The notes under the pieces: model-generated
Database searches by the model: none
Seen by the model: the letters and a program-made list of their open reading frames with translations, nothing else
Told to the model about the DNA's origin: nothing
Position numbers and translations under genes: made by a program
Part shown: positions 50,895 to 60,357 of the stretch, one piece after another
Layout: every line of letters begins with the position of its first letter
How positions within the stretch are numbered: position 1 is the stretch's first letter
Origin: Pseudomonas floridensis
GTDB taxonomy: Bacteria; Pseudomonadota; Gammaproteobacteria; Pseudomonadales; Pseudomonadaceae
DNA: 64,000 nucleotides
Direction: 5' to 3'
NCBI RefSeq assembly: GCF_002087235.1
Contig: NZ_MUIO01000021.1
Span: 1-64,000 of the forward strand

Positions 50895-52871
50895 TTACTC
50901 ATCAACCCGTACTTCACGGAACATGCCCATTTCCATATGGAAAAGCAGGTGGCAGTGATAGGCCCAGCGACCTAAAGCATCGGCGGTGACTCGATAGCTG
51001 CGCTTGGTACCCGGTGGCATGTCGATTGTGTGCTTACGTACCATGAACTTGCCGTTTTCATCTTCAAGGTCGCTCCACATTCCATGAAGGTGGATGGGGT
51101 GCGTCATCATGGTGTCGTTTACCAAGGTGATGCGAAGACGCTCCCCGTACTTGAGGCGAAGGGGCTCAGCATCAGAAAATTTGATGCCGTTGAAGGACCA
51201 GGAAAACTTTTCCATGTGACCGGTCAGATGCAGCTCAATGGTGCGATTGGGCTCTCGGCCATCAGGGTCCTGGAAAGTGCTCTTCAGATCTGAGTAAGTG
51301 AGCACGCGTCGACCGTTGTTCCGCAAACCGATACCTGGATCGTTCAGTTTTGGCGTTGGGTTCATGGCCTGCATGTCAACCAACGGGTTGTTGGTTTCGG
51401 ACGCTGGGTGAGATTGCATCTCGCCTCCCATGCCCCCCATGCCTCCCATCTGGCTGTGATCCATGCCGGCCATGTTGGGCATGTCACCTTTGTCCATCCC
51501 CGCCATCTTGCTGTGGTCCATGCCGGCCATGTTGGACATGTCACCTTTGTCCATACCTGCCATCTTGCTATGGTCCATGCCGGCCATATTAGTCATGTCA
51601 CCACTGTCCATGCCGGTCATCCCGGTCATGCCACCTTCGTCCATTCCCTGCATCTTGCTGTGATCCATGCCAGCCATACCTGACATGTCACCCGGTTTCA
51701 TATCGCCGCCGCCCATGCCAGCCATGCTGCCATGGTCCATGCCAGCCATACCGCCCATGCCCATGTCATCCATGGTCAACAGCGGACGCGGATCGATCGC
51801 CGGTACCGGTGCTTTCAGTCCTTCACGAACTGCCAAGGTCCCCCGCGCATAGCCGGTTCTATCCATGGACTGGGCGAAGATTGTGTAAGCCTCCTCGGTG
51901 GCAGGCTCAACAATCACATCATAGGTTTCTGCCACGGCGATGCGGAATTCATCGACACTGACTGGTTGGACATATTGGCCGTCGGCCGCCACCACGGTCA
52001 TTTTCAAACCAGGAATGCGAACATCGAAATAGCTCATCGCTGAGCCATTGATAAAGCGCAGGCGCAGCTTCTCGCCAGGCTTAAAAATACCGGTCCAGTT
52101 GCCGTTCGGCGCTTGGCCATTCATGAGGTAGGTGTAGGTATCCCCGCTGACGTCTGCCAGATCAGTGGGGTTCATTTTCATTTCGGCCCACATTTTCCGG
52201 TCGGCGACGGCAGCAGACCAACCTTGCTTGCTGACGTCGTCGATGAAGTCGCCCACGGTACGTTTGTGGTGGTTGTAGTAGTCCGATTGTTTCTTGAGTT
52301 TGGCCATGACGCGACCAGGATCCTCATCGGTCCAGTCAGTCAGCATCACCACATAGTCGCGATTGTATTGAAACGGCTCAGGCTCTTTCGAATCGATGAC
52401 TATTGGCCCGTAAACACCGGCCTGCTCTTGCAACCCAGAATGGCTGTGGTACCAGTACGTGCCGTTTTGATGCACCTTGAACTTGTACTCGTACATGCCG
52501 TCGGGCGCGATGCCATGGAAGCTCAAACCCGGTACACCGTCCATGTTGGCAGGCAAAATGATGCCGTGCCAGTGAATGGAGGTATCTTGCTCCAGACGGT
52601 TTTTCACGCGCAGAGTGACCGTCTCGCCTTCGCGCCAACGCAGCAAAGGCCCCGGCAACGAGCCATTGATGGTCATGGCTGTGCGCGGCGAGCCAGTGAT
52701 GTTTACCGGCGTTTCACCAATAAACAGATCAAATTCGTTGCCGGTGAGGACGCTCGGCAGGCCGGGACTGGTCACTGCCCATACAGGAGTGCGCCACAGA
52801 CCAAGGCCACCAAGGATGCCGCCGGCGGCCAGGCCTTTAACGAATGTCCGTCTAGAGGTTTTGGAATGCAT
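50895..52871 (-). CDS. copA: Periplasmic multicopper oxidase CopA
   Basis: 658 residues from ATG 52871. TAT signal with twin arginine (SKTSRRTFVKGLA), three cupredoxin domains with copper ligands in HWHGI, YHSHSGLQ, HPIHLHG and HCHLLFHMEMGM, and a Met/His-rich region at about 380-490 of near-identical GMDHSKMAGMDKGDM units. It oxidises Cu(I) and binds Cu. A cop box lies 141 bp upstream at 53012. Confidence 0.95.
   Translation of the reverse strand: MHSKTSRRTFVKGLAAGGILGGLGLWRTPVWAVTSPGLPSVLTGNEFDLFIGETPVNITGSPRTAMTINGSLPGPLLRWREGETVTLRVKNRLEQDTSIHWHGIILPANMDGVPGLSFHGIAPDGMYEYKFKVHQNGTYWYHSHSGLQEQAGVYGPIVIDSKEPEPFQYNRDYVVMLTDWTDEDPGRVMAKLKKQSDYYNHHKRTVGDFIDDVSKQGWSAAVADRKMWAEMKMNPTDLADVSGDTYTYLMNGQAPNGNWTGIFKPGEKLRLRFINGSAMSYFDVRIPGLKMTVVAADGQYVQPVSVDEFRIAVAETYDVIVEPATEEAYTIFAQSMDRTGYARGTLAVREGLKAPVPAIDPRPLLTMDDMGMGGMAGMDHGSMAGMGGGDMKPGDMSGMAGMDHSKMQGMDEGGMTGMTGMDSGDMTNMAGMDHSKMAGMDKGDMSNMAGMDHSKMAGMDKGDMPNMAGMDHSQMGGMGGMGGEMQSHPASETNNPLVDMQAMNPTPKLNDPGIGLRNNGRRVLTYSDLKSTFQDPDGREPNRTIELHLTGHMEKFSWSFNGIKFSDAEPLRLKYGERLRITLVNDTMMTHPIHLHGMWSDLEDENGKFMVRKHTIDMPPGTKRSYRVTADALGRWAYHCHLLFHMEMGMFREVRVDE
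51469..51740 (-). repeat. Met-rich internal repeats within copA
   Basis: Three to four near-identical units of about 60 bp encode GMDHSKMAGMDKGDMSNMA and variants. They form a copper-binding stretch and could expand or contract by recombination. Confidence 0.8.
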
Positions 52872-53011
52872 GCCGTTTATTTCCAATCAGTCAAAAGGGA
52901 GCCGTTCAAATCAACCCGTGAGTTGGCAAGATGAGCTTCGCGTACCGAAAAAAAGACGAATTTTTCATTGCAAGCGAGCTCAGAAATTGCCACATCTAAA
53001 CCACCTTCGTG

Positions 53012-53027
53012 ATTACATTTCTGTCAG
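53012..53027 (-). promoter_or_regulatory. Cop box 1 (CopR site), copA
   Basis: ATTACATTTCTGTCAG, read CTGACAGAAATGTAAT toward copA; 141 bp before the copA start. Confidence 0.8.
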
Positions 53028-53048
53028 CTTGGCCGCGTGCCTGATCGT

Positions 53049-53255
53049 TCAGCAGTTTTTATGGTCCATCGCTTTGGCTTTGCTTTCAGCGACAGGCGGT
53101 TGAGCGCTCTGCGTTTGAGCTACCTGGTACGATTCCATCGAATTCGTCCTGGCCACTTCCATACGTGCGAAAGTCCGGTCACCACCGCCTTCAGCCATGG
53201 CCAGAGTGGAAACAGTCAGCGCTGCGACGACGAACAAGGTTTTGATGGTGTTCAT
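53049..53255 (-). CDS. PtrA-like small periplasmic protein
   Basis: 68 residues from ATG 53255. Signal peptide (LFVVAALTVSTLAMA) followed by AEGGGDRTFARMEVAR, typical of PtrA of P. aeruginosa, a copper-induced protein linked to the type III secretion regulator. The C-terminus ends KAMDHKNC. A cop box lies 126 bp upstream. It lies upstream of copA on the same strand. Confidence 0.85.
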   Translation of the reverse strand: MNTIKTLFVVAALTVSTLAMAEGGGDRTFARMEVARTNSMESYQVAQTQSAQPPVAESKAKAMDHKNC

Positions 53256-53380
53256 ATGGGCTACCTCAGATGTGTGAAAATATCCCCTCTGAATCACATC
53301 ATGGATTGGACTCTTTGGGGGTGAGCAAAAGACTCAGTTGGACTATAAGAGACACCCCCTGTCAGGAAGCTTAGGCCAAT

Positions 53381-53396
53381 ATTACAGTTGTGTCAG
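53381..53396 (-). promoter_or_regulatory. Cop box 2 (CopR site), ptrA-like gene
   Basis: ATTACAGTTGTGTCAG, one of five like boxes; 126 bp before the PtrA-like start. The rest of 53256-53638 has no gene. Confidence 0.75.
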
Positions 53397-53638
53397 TTTG
53401 GAATATTTTTCTTGAAGTACACGCTATTTAATACGTATGGTCTCCATCTTTTCGCATTGCGCGACTTTTATTGAATATAAGATTGAAGTGTAATCATTGC
53501 TTTGGGTTCCATTAATTCTCACGGAGGCGATGTTCTAGGTCTCTGCATTAAAATTAATAGGAGACTTGAATGCTCTGCTGCAACAGCTGGGTGTTCAATG
53601 ATCAAAGAAGATAGTAATGCCACCGAGGGTGATTGATT

Positions 53639-54064
53639 GTGAGTATTAATTTTGAGAAAGCATTAGGCTCCGCAGAAAGAGCGTTAGTTTATCGTGGCCA
53701 AAGAGCTGAGATCTTAAGTAACAATATCGCGAACGCTGACACTCCGAACTTCAAAGCCCAAGACTTGGATTTTTCTACTGTGCTCGCCAGCCAAACCAAA
53801 GAACCTGCTACCACTGCGTTTTCTTTGAAAACAACAAACGCAAAGCATTTTCTTAAGAAAGAATCGGCGGTGGCTATATACGGGCGCGACTTGCTTTACA
53901 GCACGCCGGCTCAGCCTGCCTTGGACCAAAATACTGTCGATCAGCAGGTCGAGGTCGCGAAATACACGGAAAACGCGATACGTTTCGATGCCGCTTTTAC
54001 TCGGCTAAATGGAGCATTCAAGGGTTTGCTCAAAGCTCTGCGCGGTGACTTGAATCGCCCCTAG
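53639..54064 (+). CDS. flgB: Orphan flagellar basal-body rod protein FlgB
   Basis: 141 residues from GTG 53639 (SD GAGGGTG). SINFEKALGSAERALVYRGQRAEILSNNIANADTPNFKAQDLDF is cut here only in description: the SNNIANADTPNFKAQDL signature and the C-terminal YTENAIRFDAAFTRLNGAFK match FlgB. It is complete but stands alone, with no other flagellar gene in the window. The last three residues (NRP) and stop come from an IS3-family element inserted at the original end. A rod subunit here is unexpected; it may be a relic or have acquired another role. Confidence 0.85.
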   Translation: MSINFEKALGSAERALVYRGQRAEILSNNIANADTPNFKAQDLDFSTVLASQTKEPATTAFSLKTTNAKHFLKKESAVAIYGRDLLYSTPAQPALDQNTVDQQVEVAKYTENAIRFDAAFTRLNGAFKGLLKALRGDLNRP

Positions 54065-54112
54065 TTTCGTAGACACCTCCAAGCCTTAAAATGAGGCCCA
54101 TTAGGAGGTGCC

Positions 54113-54391
54113 ATGAGCAACCAGCGTTATCCCGAAGAATTCAAAATCCAGGCGGTCAAGCAAGTGACCGAAAAGCAGCTTCCTGTCTCGGAGGTGGCCG
54201 CACGATTAGGTGTGTCCGTGCACAGCCTCTATGCCTGGGTTAAGCGCTACACCAAGCCCCAGGAACAGCGCGTCGAGGAGGATGATCAGAGCGCTGAGGT
54301 TCGTCGTCTACGTGCCGAGCTGAAACGGGTGACGGAGGAGCGAGACATCTTAAAAAAGGCCGCCGCGTACTTTGCCAAGGAGTGCGGCTGA
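54113..54391 (+). CDS. IS3-family OrfA
   Basis: 92 residues: HTH (FKIQAVKQVTEKQLPVSEVA, then RLGVSVHSLYAWVKRY) and a leucine zipper (LRAELKRVTEERDIL). Near its end TTAAAAAAGG offers a -1 slippery site to make the OrfAB transposase. Confidence 0.92.
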   Translation: MSNQRYPEEFKIQAVKQVTEKQLPVSEVAARLGVSVHSLYAWVKRYTKPQEQRVEEDDQSAEVRRLRAELKRVTEERDILKKAAAYFAKECG

Positions 54392-55263
54392 AGTACGCCT
54401 TTATTAAGCAGCAAGCGGGTCACTACGCGATTCGACGGCTTTGCCTGACGCTCAAGGTTCATCCCAGCGGCTACTACGCGTGGCTATCAGAACCAAAATC
54501 TGCGCGAGCCAAGGACGATCAGCGACTGCTTGGATTGATCAAACACTCCTGGCTGGAAAGCGGTGGCGTTTATGGCTATCGCAAGATCCATGATGACCTG
54601 CGAGAGGTCGGTGAGAGCTGTGGCCGTCACCGGGTGGCTAGGTTGATGCGCCTTGAAGGTTTACGTTCTCAGACTGGGTATCGACGGAGGCCGGGAAAAT
54701 ATGGCGGTAAACCAGCCGTTGCCTCACCGAACTTACTGAAGCGCCAATTCGATGTCAGAGAGCCCAACAAAGTTTGGGTCACAGACATTACCTACATCCG
54801 AACATATGAAGGCTGGCTGTATTTGGCCGTGGTGCTCGATCTGTTTTCACGCCAGATCATTGGTTGGTCAATGAAGGCGCAGATGACCAGCGACGTAGCC
54901 ATTGATGCACTGCTGATGGCGGTTTGGAGACGTAAGCCGAAGCAAGAGGTGATGATCCACTCGGATCAAGGCAGTCAGTACAGCAGCTCAGACTGGCGAA
55001 GCTTCTTGAAAGCTAACAACCTGATAGCCAGCATGAGTCGTCGAGGTAACTGCCACGACAACGCTGTGGCGGAGAGCTTTTTCCAGTTGCTAAAGCGGGA
55101 ACGGATCAAGCGTAAAATCTACACTACACGCCAGGATGCTCGGGATGATGTGTTCGATTACATCGAGATGTTTTACAACCCAAAACGACGTCACAGTTTC
55201 AACAATCAGCTGTCACCGGTAGAGTTTGAAAAGCGTTACACAGCGAGCCTGGAGAGTGTCTAG
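54382..55263 (+). CDS. IS3-family OrfB transposase
   Basis: 293 residues; the frame is -1 relative to OrfA. The rve core has DDE motifs in KVWVTDITYI, MIHSDQGSQYSS and AESFFQLLKRERIK. It starts at GTG 54382 but is mainly made as an OrfAB fusion. It appears intact, so the IS may be active. Confidence 0.93.
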   Translation: MRLKYAFIKQQAGHYAIRRLCLTLKVHPSGYYAWLSEPKSARAKDDQRLLGLIKHSWLESGGVYGYRKIHDDLREVGESCGRHRVARLMRLEGLRSQTGYRRRPGKYGGKPAVASPNLLKRQFDVREPNKVWVTDITYIRTYEGWLYLAVVLDLFSRQIIGWSMKAQMTSDVAIDALLMAVWRRKPKQEVMIHSDQGSQYSSSDWRSFLKANNLIASMSRRGNCHDNAVAESFFQLLKRERIKRKIYTTRQDARDDVFDYIEMFYNPKRRHSFNNQLSPVEFEKRYTASLESV

Positions 55264-55395
55264 AAAACCCGGGGCGATTCACTAGCAGCATAGGCGCATG
55301 CGAGCCAACTTTGGCCGATACAGCGGCTCAGGTACTTTCGGATTCAAAGGTATTCACCATCAGACGACGCTCTACTCAGGAGCAGGCGTCTCCAT

Positions 55396-55596
55396 TCAAT
55401 GGCTGATCTTGGAAGGAAAACCAACAGCCTCCACAGCTTTACGGAGCTGTTCAGCGTTTTCGCTACTTTCAACACTCACCTTACCGGTTGATCGATCGAC
55501 GGAGACCGTAGCGTTGTCGTCCAGTGCCTGGATCGCTCTGGTGATTTTGCCGACGCAGCTGCCGCAACCAATGCCTGATACATCTAAGACGACCAT
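55396..55596 (-). CDS. copZ: Copper chaperone CopZ-like (HMA domain)
   Basis: 66 residues from ATG 55596. One heavy-metal-associated domain with the metal site GIGCGSCVGKI (CxxC), without a signal peptide, so a cytoplasmic copper chaperone that could feed the P-type ATPase at 57820. It has its own CueR-type promoter. It stands alone on the minus strand. Confidence 0.88.
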   Translation of the reverse strand: MVVLDVSGIGCGSCVGKITRAIQALDDNATVSVDRSTGKVSVESSENAEQLRKAVEAVGFPSKISH

Positions 55597-55640
55597 GTGA
55601 ATTACCCTCGTGCTGAGCGGTGTCTTTTCCCCGCAGCGAC

Positions 55641-55671
55641 AGCATCGACGTTGACACCATGGCAAGGTCAA
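55641..55671 (-). promoter_or_regulatory. CueR-type promoter of copZ
   Basis: On the minus strand: TTGACC, then 19 bp, then GATGCT. The spacer holds ACCTTGCCatggtGTCAACGT, a dyad like the CueR consensus (ACCTTCC...GGAAGGT). No cueR is in the window, so the host's would be used. Confidence 0.65.
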
Positions 55672-55900
55672 CGATTATCTAATCAAAGCCGTGAGCGCAG
55701 ATTTCGAGAAGTTTTACGGGACTTGACCACTCGGCTGCTAATTAGCTCGCTACCATTTGAACGGTTTCCAGGAGTGCGCCCTATTGTTCTCGTCGGTAAA
55801 GGTCGGCTAACGGCAACATTGCGGCTCTCTCGCTTGATCCAACGATTTTGTATGCCTCTCGTTTCGTCAACGGCTTTGATCTGTCCTCCCGCGAACCTTG

Positions 55901-55955
55901 CATAGGTATAGGGGGAGGCCTATCATGCGACCCTATATAGGTAGGGGGGGTATAG
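55901..55955 (+). promoter_or_regulatory. DmeR operators overlapping dmeR Shine-Dalgarno
   Basis: Two G-tracts framed by AT-rich flanks: TATAGGGGGAGGCCTAT (about 55907-55923) and TATATAGGTAGGGGGGG-TATA (about 55934-55954). This is the layout of RcnR/DmeR sites. The second G-run is also the only SD for the GTG at 55957. Confidence 0.75.
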
Positions 55956-55956
55956 C

Positions 55957-56232
55957 GTGGGTCATATCGCATCACACAAAGACGATCTTCTTAAACGTGT
56001 AAAACGTATTGCCGGGCAAATTCAAGCTGTTGAACGAGCATTGGAATCGGACTTCGACTGCGCCAAGACACTACATCTTGTTGCGGCCACTCGGGGTGCC
56101 ATCAACGGGCTGATGGAGGAGATCATCGAGGATCACGCACGAGCACATGTCGCGAACCCCGCGCTCAGCGAAGAAGAGCGTAACAAGGGCGTCGAAGAGC
56201 TTCTTGAAGCTATCCGCCGGTACTCCAAGTGA
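55957..56232 (+). CDS. dmeR: RcnR/CsoR-family regulator DmeR (Co/Ni)
   Basis: 91 residues, four-helix DUF156 fold. The RcnR metal ligands are all present: His3, Cys35, His60 and His64 (also GQIQAVERAL and ATRGAINGLM family blocks). This is the Ni/Co pattern rather than the Cu pattern of CsoR. It would repress dmeF until Co(II) or Ni(II) binds. GTG start; dmeF follows by 20 bp. Confidence 0.9.
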   Translation: MGHIASHKDDLLKRVKRIAGQIQAVERALESDFDCAKTLHLVAATRGAINGLMEEIIEDHARAHVANPALSEEERNKGVEELLEAIRRYSK

Positions 56233-56252
56233 ATGCATCCAGGTAAACACGT

Positions 56253-57185
56253 ATGAGCAGGACCGACATCGATTACACACACGACCACGTGTTTCTAGGC
56301 TCAGCGCACGATGAGAATGCCAAGCGTACGCTTTGGGTTGTAGCACTCACGGTGGTAATGATGATCGGGGAGATCACCGCCGGCTATATCACGGGTTCGA
56401 TGGCGTTACTGGCCGATGGCTTCCACATGGCAACCCATGCCGGCGCATTGGGCATCGCGGCGGCCGCTTACGGATACGCAAAACGCCACGCTACCAGCCA
56501 GCGCTACAGTTTCGGTACAGGAAAGGTTGGAGACTTGGGCGGGTTCGCCTCGGCGCTGATTCTTGGCATGATTTCGTTGGGCATTGGCGTTGAATCGTTC
56601 ATGCGTTTGTTGCAGCCAACACCGGTTCAGTTTGGCACCGCGACCCTCATCGCCGTTGTCGGTTTGCTCGTCAACATTGTCAGTGCCCTGCTGCTGGGTC
56701 ATGGGCATGGGCATGGGCATGGACATGGACATGGGCACGACCACGATCACCCTCATGCCCACAACGGAAACGACAACAACTTGAGGTCCGCCTATGTCCA
56801 CGTCGTTGCAGACGCGCTGACGTCGATTCTGGCCATCGCTGCCTTGCTTGCCGGTCGATATCTGGGTTGGGTGTGGCTCGACCCGGTCATGGGTATCGTC
56901 GGCGCTATCGTTATCGCGCGTTGGGCCTGGACCTTGGTGGGGGTAACTGCGGGCGTGTTGCTCGATCAGACCGACGCGCACGTTGCCGAGGAAATCCGCG
57001 AACTCGTTGAGAAACCTGGTGGCGCTACCATTACAGACTTGCACGTTTGGAGGGTGGGACCTCAAGCGTGCGCGGCGATCGTCAGCGTTCTAGGTGAAGC
57101 CACTGTGAACGCCGAGAGCATTCGTGAGCGTCTCAAAACAGTTCACGAAGTCAGCCACCTGACCGTCGAGTTCCGGCAGACATGA
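56253..57185 (+). CDS. dmeF: CDF-family Co/Ni efflux transporter DmeF
   Basis: 310 residues, six predicted helices. Metal-site aspartate/histidine pairs in LLADGFHMATHA and VHVVADALTSI; a His-rich loop GHGHGHGHGHGHGHDHDH between helices IV and V; a cytoplasmic C-terminal domain (ITDLHVWRVGPQACAAIV). It exports Co(II)/Ni(II) from cytoplasm to periplasm. With dmeR it forms the known DmeRF system. Confidence 0.92.
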   Translation: MSRTDIDYTHDHVFLGSAHDENAKRTLWVVALTVVMMIGEITAGYITGSMALLADGFHMATHAGALGIAAAAYGYAKRHATSQRYSFGTGKVGDLGGFASALILGMISLGIGVESFMRLLQPTPVQFGTATLIAVVGLLVNIVSALLLGHGHGHGHGHGHGHDHDHPHAHNGNDNNLRSAYVHVVADALTSILAIAALLAGRYLGWVWLDPVMGIVGAIVIARWAWTLVGVTAGVLLDQTDAHVAEEIRELVEKPGGATITDLHVWRVGPQACAAIVSVLGEATVNAESIRERLKTVHEVSHLTVEFRQT

Positions 57186-57224
57186 CTCAGCGCCTGTCCA
57201 GCACAACCTCTATAGGACACACCG

Positions 57225-57596
57225 ATGCCGCCCGGTAAACGTGAACTGGCTCGGATCGAGCGCCAGTTGATCGTCACGCTCACCGACGCGTGCGAAACAG
57301 CAAAGGACGAGATAAAGGGGTTTATTTGGCTCACTCACACCGCTGACCTAAGTGCGTTGGCTGAAACCCTGAAGGTCATCTGGGTGTTCGAAACCCTGGC
57401 TGACAGGAAGCGGGCCGAGATTGACGCGAAGGCCCGCATCTTTGAGTTGACGGCGATCGCCTTGAAAGAGGCCAATCTTGACCTGCCTGTTTCAGACCGC
57501 AATGTCCGCTTTGACTCGGAGCAAGAGTGCCAACGCACGCACATAGGCGACTGGAAACGTCGCGTGGCTCAACTACATAAAGCTAAGGGGGACTGA
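57225..57596 (+). CDS. Hypothetical protein after dmeF
   Basis: 123 residues, soluble, helical (KRELARIERQLIVTLTDACE near the start). No motif recognised; ends just 2 bp before the DUF1289 gene and 40 bp after dmeF, so it is probably in the dme operon. Confidence 0.65.
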   Translation: MPPGKRELARIERQLIVTLTDACETAKDEIKGFIWLTHTADLSALAETLKVIWVFETLADRKRAEIDAKARIFELTAIALKEANLDLPVSDRNVRFDSEQECQRTHIGDWKRRVAQLHKAKGD

Positions 57597-57598
57597 CC

Positions 57599-57799
57599 AT
57601 GGCAAAAGAAATCGAGAATCCTTGTATCTCGGTTTGCCAACTCAGTGGTGATCTGTGTGTGAGCTGCGGGCGGAATAAGGAAGACATCAGAAAGTGGAAG
57701 CGCATGAAGCGGCCCGAAAAAATGGCCGCTGTGCAAAGGGCGAATGCGCGCTTAAAGGGATTGAAGAAAGCACATGGATCGCCATTCCCCCCGAGTTAA
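57599..57799 (+). CDS. DUF1289 protein
   Basis: 66 residues. IENPCISVCQLSGDLCVSCG then RNKEDIRKWKRM matches DUF1289, four cysteines and a basic tail, probably an iron-sulfur or zinc site. Co-transcribed with the previous gene. Role unknown. Confidence 0.85.
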   Translation: MAKEIENPCISVCQLSGDLCVSCGRNKEDIRKWKRMKRPEKMAAVQRANARLKGLKKAHGSPFPPS

Positions 57800-57819
57800 A
57801 ACCGCTGCAATTTTGAAGG

Positions 57820-60177
57820 TCAGTCAACTCGGGTATTCCTCAGCCTCAATGCATTGAAAACTACCGACGCGGAACTGACGCTCATGGCTATGGCAGCGAT
57901 CATTGGCGACAGGAGGTGCCCCGTCAATGGATAGAGCAAACCAGCGGCAAGAGGTATACCCATTGAGTTGTAGAGAAAAGCAAAGCCCAAATTCTGGCGC
58001 ATGTTTTTAACTGTGGCGACCGAAAGAGCTCGTGCTCGTAAGATCCCCATCAGGTCACCTTTGACCAGCGTGAGTTGCGCGCTATTCATCGCCACGTCAG
58101 TCCCCGTTCCCATGGCTATCCCCACATCTGCTCGCGCCAGGGCCGGAGCATCGTTGATACCGTCACCTGCCATGGCCACTTTTCGCCCGTGTTGCTGTAG
58201 GTCTGCCACCAGACGTTCCTTGTCTTGGGGTTTGACTTCACCGTGGACCTCTTCAATCCCCATCTCCCTGGCGACAGCCCGAGCGGTAGTAAGCCCGTCC
58301 CCAGTAGCCATGATGATTTTCACGTTGTGAGCCTTAAGCTTGGTGACGGCCTCTTTTGAGGTTGGCTTGATCGGATCTGATACGGCCAACAAACCTGCCA
58401 ATGCGCCGTCGACGGCGAGGTAGATAATACTGATGCCGTCAAGTCGCAACACCTCAGCGCGCTCTTGTAGGGAGTTGGTGCTCACGCCTGCGGCTTCCAT
58501 CAACGCTGTGTTCCCCAGCTGGAGCTTCTTGCCATCGACAACGCCACTGACGCCGATACCCGAATCCGACTCAAAGGATTCGGGCTTGGTGAGCTTTATG
58601 TTCTCGGCTCGGGCGTGATCGACGATCGCATGTGCTAAAGGATGCTCGCTGCCCTGATCAAGGCTGGCAGCCAGGTGAAGGACGTCGTCGGGATTGAAGG
58701 TGGGAGTGGCCTCCACGCTGTGAAACACGGGCCGTCCCTCTGTCAGGGTGCCTGTCTTGTCGACAATCAGCGTGTCGATTCTGCAAAGGCTTTCAATTGC
58801 ACTGGCATCTCTGAACAAAACACCCATGCTGGCTGCTTTACCTGTCGACACCATGATCGACATAGGCGTAGCAAGTCCCAACGCACAGGGACAAGCGATG
58901 ATCAGCACGGCGACAGCGTTGATTAGACCAAACACCCAACTGGGCTCAGGGCCGAAAAGCCCCCAACCGATAAATGTCATTATCGCAATCGCGATAACAC
59001 CCATCACGAAGTAGCCGGCAATCGAGTCGGCCATTCGTTGCATCGGCGCCTTGGAACGCTGAGCTCTCGCGACCATCTGTACGATCTGGGACAGCATGGT
59101 TTCGGCACCGACCTTCTGGGCCTCCATCACCAGGCTCCCATGCGTATTCAGCGTGGCGCCGATCAGGCTATCTCCAGCTTTCTTCATTACCGGGACTGGC
59201 TCGCCAGTGAGCATCGACTCATCCACCGCACTTTCACCCTCAAGTACCGAACCATCAACTGGCACCTTTTCACCCGGTCTGACCCGTAAGTGGTCTCCCA
59301 GGTGCACATGTGTGAGAGGAATGTCTTCCTCCTGGCCATCGGCATTGATCCGGCGTGCAGTTTTGGGCGAAAGGCCGAGAAGAGACTTAATGGCGGCGGA
59401 AGTTTGTGATCGGGCTTTGAGCTCAAGGATCTGGCCAAGCAACGTGAGCGAGATGATGACCGCTGCCGCTTCGAAGTAAACGCCGATACGTCCATCTTGC
59501 ATGAAATTGGAGGGAAAACTTTGGGGGAAGAGCGTTGCTATGACGCTGTACAGATAAGCTGCGGCGGTGCCCAACCCAATCAGAGTCCACATGTTGGGAC
59601 TGCGATTTTTAACCGAGGCCAGTCCCCTTACAAAAAAAGGCCATCCTGCCCATAAGGTCACGGGTGTCGCCAGAGCGAACTCGATCCAGTTTTGAGCCGA
59701 ACCATGAAGAAGTTGTAACGAGTGACCCGCCATCGCGAGCACGGTTACGACCACGGTTAAGGGCAGCGACCACCAGAAGCGGCGATTGAAATCCCGGAGT
59801 TCAGGATTTTCTTCTTCATCAAGCGCCGGCATGACAGGCTCTAGTGCCATGCCACATTTAGGACAGTTACCGGGGCCGGTCTGCCGTATTTCAGGATGCA
59901 TCGGGCACGTAAATTCAGTGCCCGTTTGTACCGCAGACTCCGGCGTTGTGCTGCCTGACTCGTTGCGCACCACGTGGCCACTGTAGCGCTCAGGGTCCGC
60001 TCGAAACTTCTCCTGACATTTCAGGCTACAGAACCGATACGTCTGTCCCTGGTAAGTCTCAGCAAATTTACTCGACGAAGTGACTGCCATTCCACACACC
60101 GGGTCATGTAGATCAGCATCATCCCGGGAAGCAGCATGGGTGTGATTATGGTCGTGATGGCCAGAGGTGGTAGGCAT
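57820..60177 (-). CDS. Copper-exporting P1B-type ATPase
   Basis: 785 residues. An N-terminal His-rich part, a YHS domain ([20 protein letters not shown]), a heavy-metal-binding CPMHPE...CPKCGMAL module, then the P1B core: [11 protein letters not shown] in [35 protein letters not shown] and [11 protein letters not shown]. The CPC motif and YHS/CPMHPE modules indicate Cu(I), perhaps Ag(I). No classic HMA domain is present; copZ could supply the metal. No cop box is seen upstream. Confidence 0.93.
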   Translation of the reverse strand: MPTTSGHHDHNHTHAASRDDADLHDPVCGMAVTSSSKFAETYQGQTYRFCSLKCQEKFRADPERYSGHVVRNESGSTTPESAVQTGTEFTCPMHPEIRQTGPGNCPKCGMALEPVMPALDEEENPELRDFNRRFWWSLPLTVVVTVLAMAGHSLQLLHGSAQNWIEFALATPVTLWAGWPFFVRGLASVKNRSPNMWTLIGLGTAAAYLYSVIATLFPQSFPSNFMQDGRIGVYFEAAAVIISLTLLGQILELKARSQTSAAIKSLLGLSPKTARRINADGQEEDIPLTHVHLGDHLRVRPGEKVPVDGSVLEGESAVDESMLTGEPVPVMKKAGDSLIGATLNTHGSLVMEAQKVGAETMLSQIVQMVARAQRSKAPMQRMADSIAGYFVMGVIAIAIMTFIGWGLFGPEPSWVFGLINAVAVLIIACPCALGLATPMSIMVSTGKAASMGVLFRDASAIESLCRIDTLIVDKTGTLTEGRPVFHSVEATPTFNPDDVLHLAASLDQGSEHPLAHAIVDHARAENIKLTKPESFESDSGIGVSGVVDGKKLQLGNTALMEAAGVSTNSLQERAEVLRLDGISIIYLAVDGALAGLLAVSDPIKPTSKEAVTKLKAHNVKIIMATGDGLTTARAVAREMGIEEVHGEVKPQDKERLVADLQQHGRKVAMAGDGINDAPALARADVGIAMGTGTDVAMNSAQLTLVKGDLMGILRARALSVATVKNMRQNLGFAFLYNSMGIPLAAGLLYPLTGHLLSPMIAAIAMSVSSASVVFNALRLRNTRVD

Positions 60178-60357
60178 GTCTATTCCCCTTGTAAGGTGCT
60201 ACTAGAAATGAGCATATTCAGTACAACGCTGATTTGCGGCTCCACAGTGGTGCGGTGATGTTTCCGCACGGACCCCGTCTGAGAAGCGTTGCTATGTTAC
60301 TTGCGACTTAGCGTAGCCAACTCTTGCGTCGGGCCGGCAGAAACAGCCGACTCCGGT

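Larger units (their letters stand above)
54051..55280 (+). mobile_element. IS3-family insertion sequence
   Basis: 1,230 bp with orfA and orfB. Ends are TGAATCGCCCC on the left and its inverse on the right, with matching inner TAGACACC/TAGACACTC. A 3-bp duplicate ACT flanks it (54048-54050 and 55281-55283). Removing it gives back flgB ending GAC TAG. The IS51-like subgroup is likely. Confidence 0.88.

Noticed and set aside
52113..52934. A 273-codon plus-strand frame opposite copA
   Set aside because: Antisense of the multicopper oxidase; shows only mirror codon patterns.
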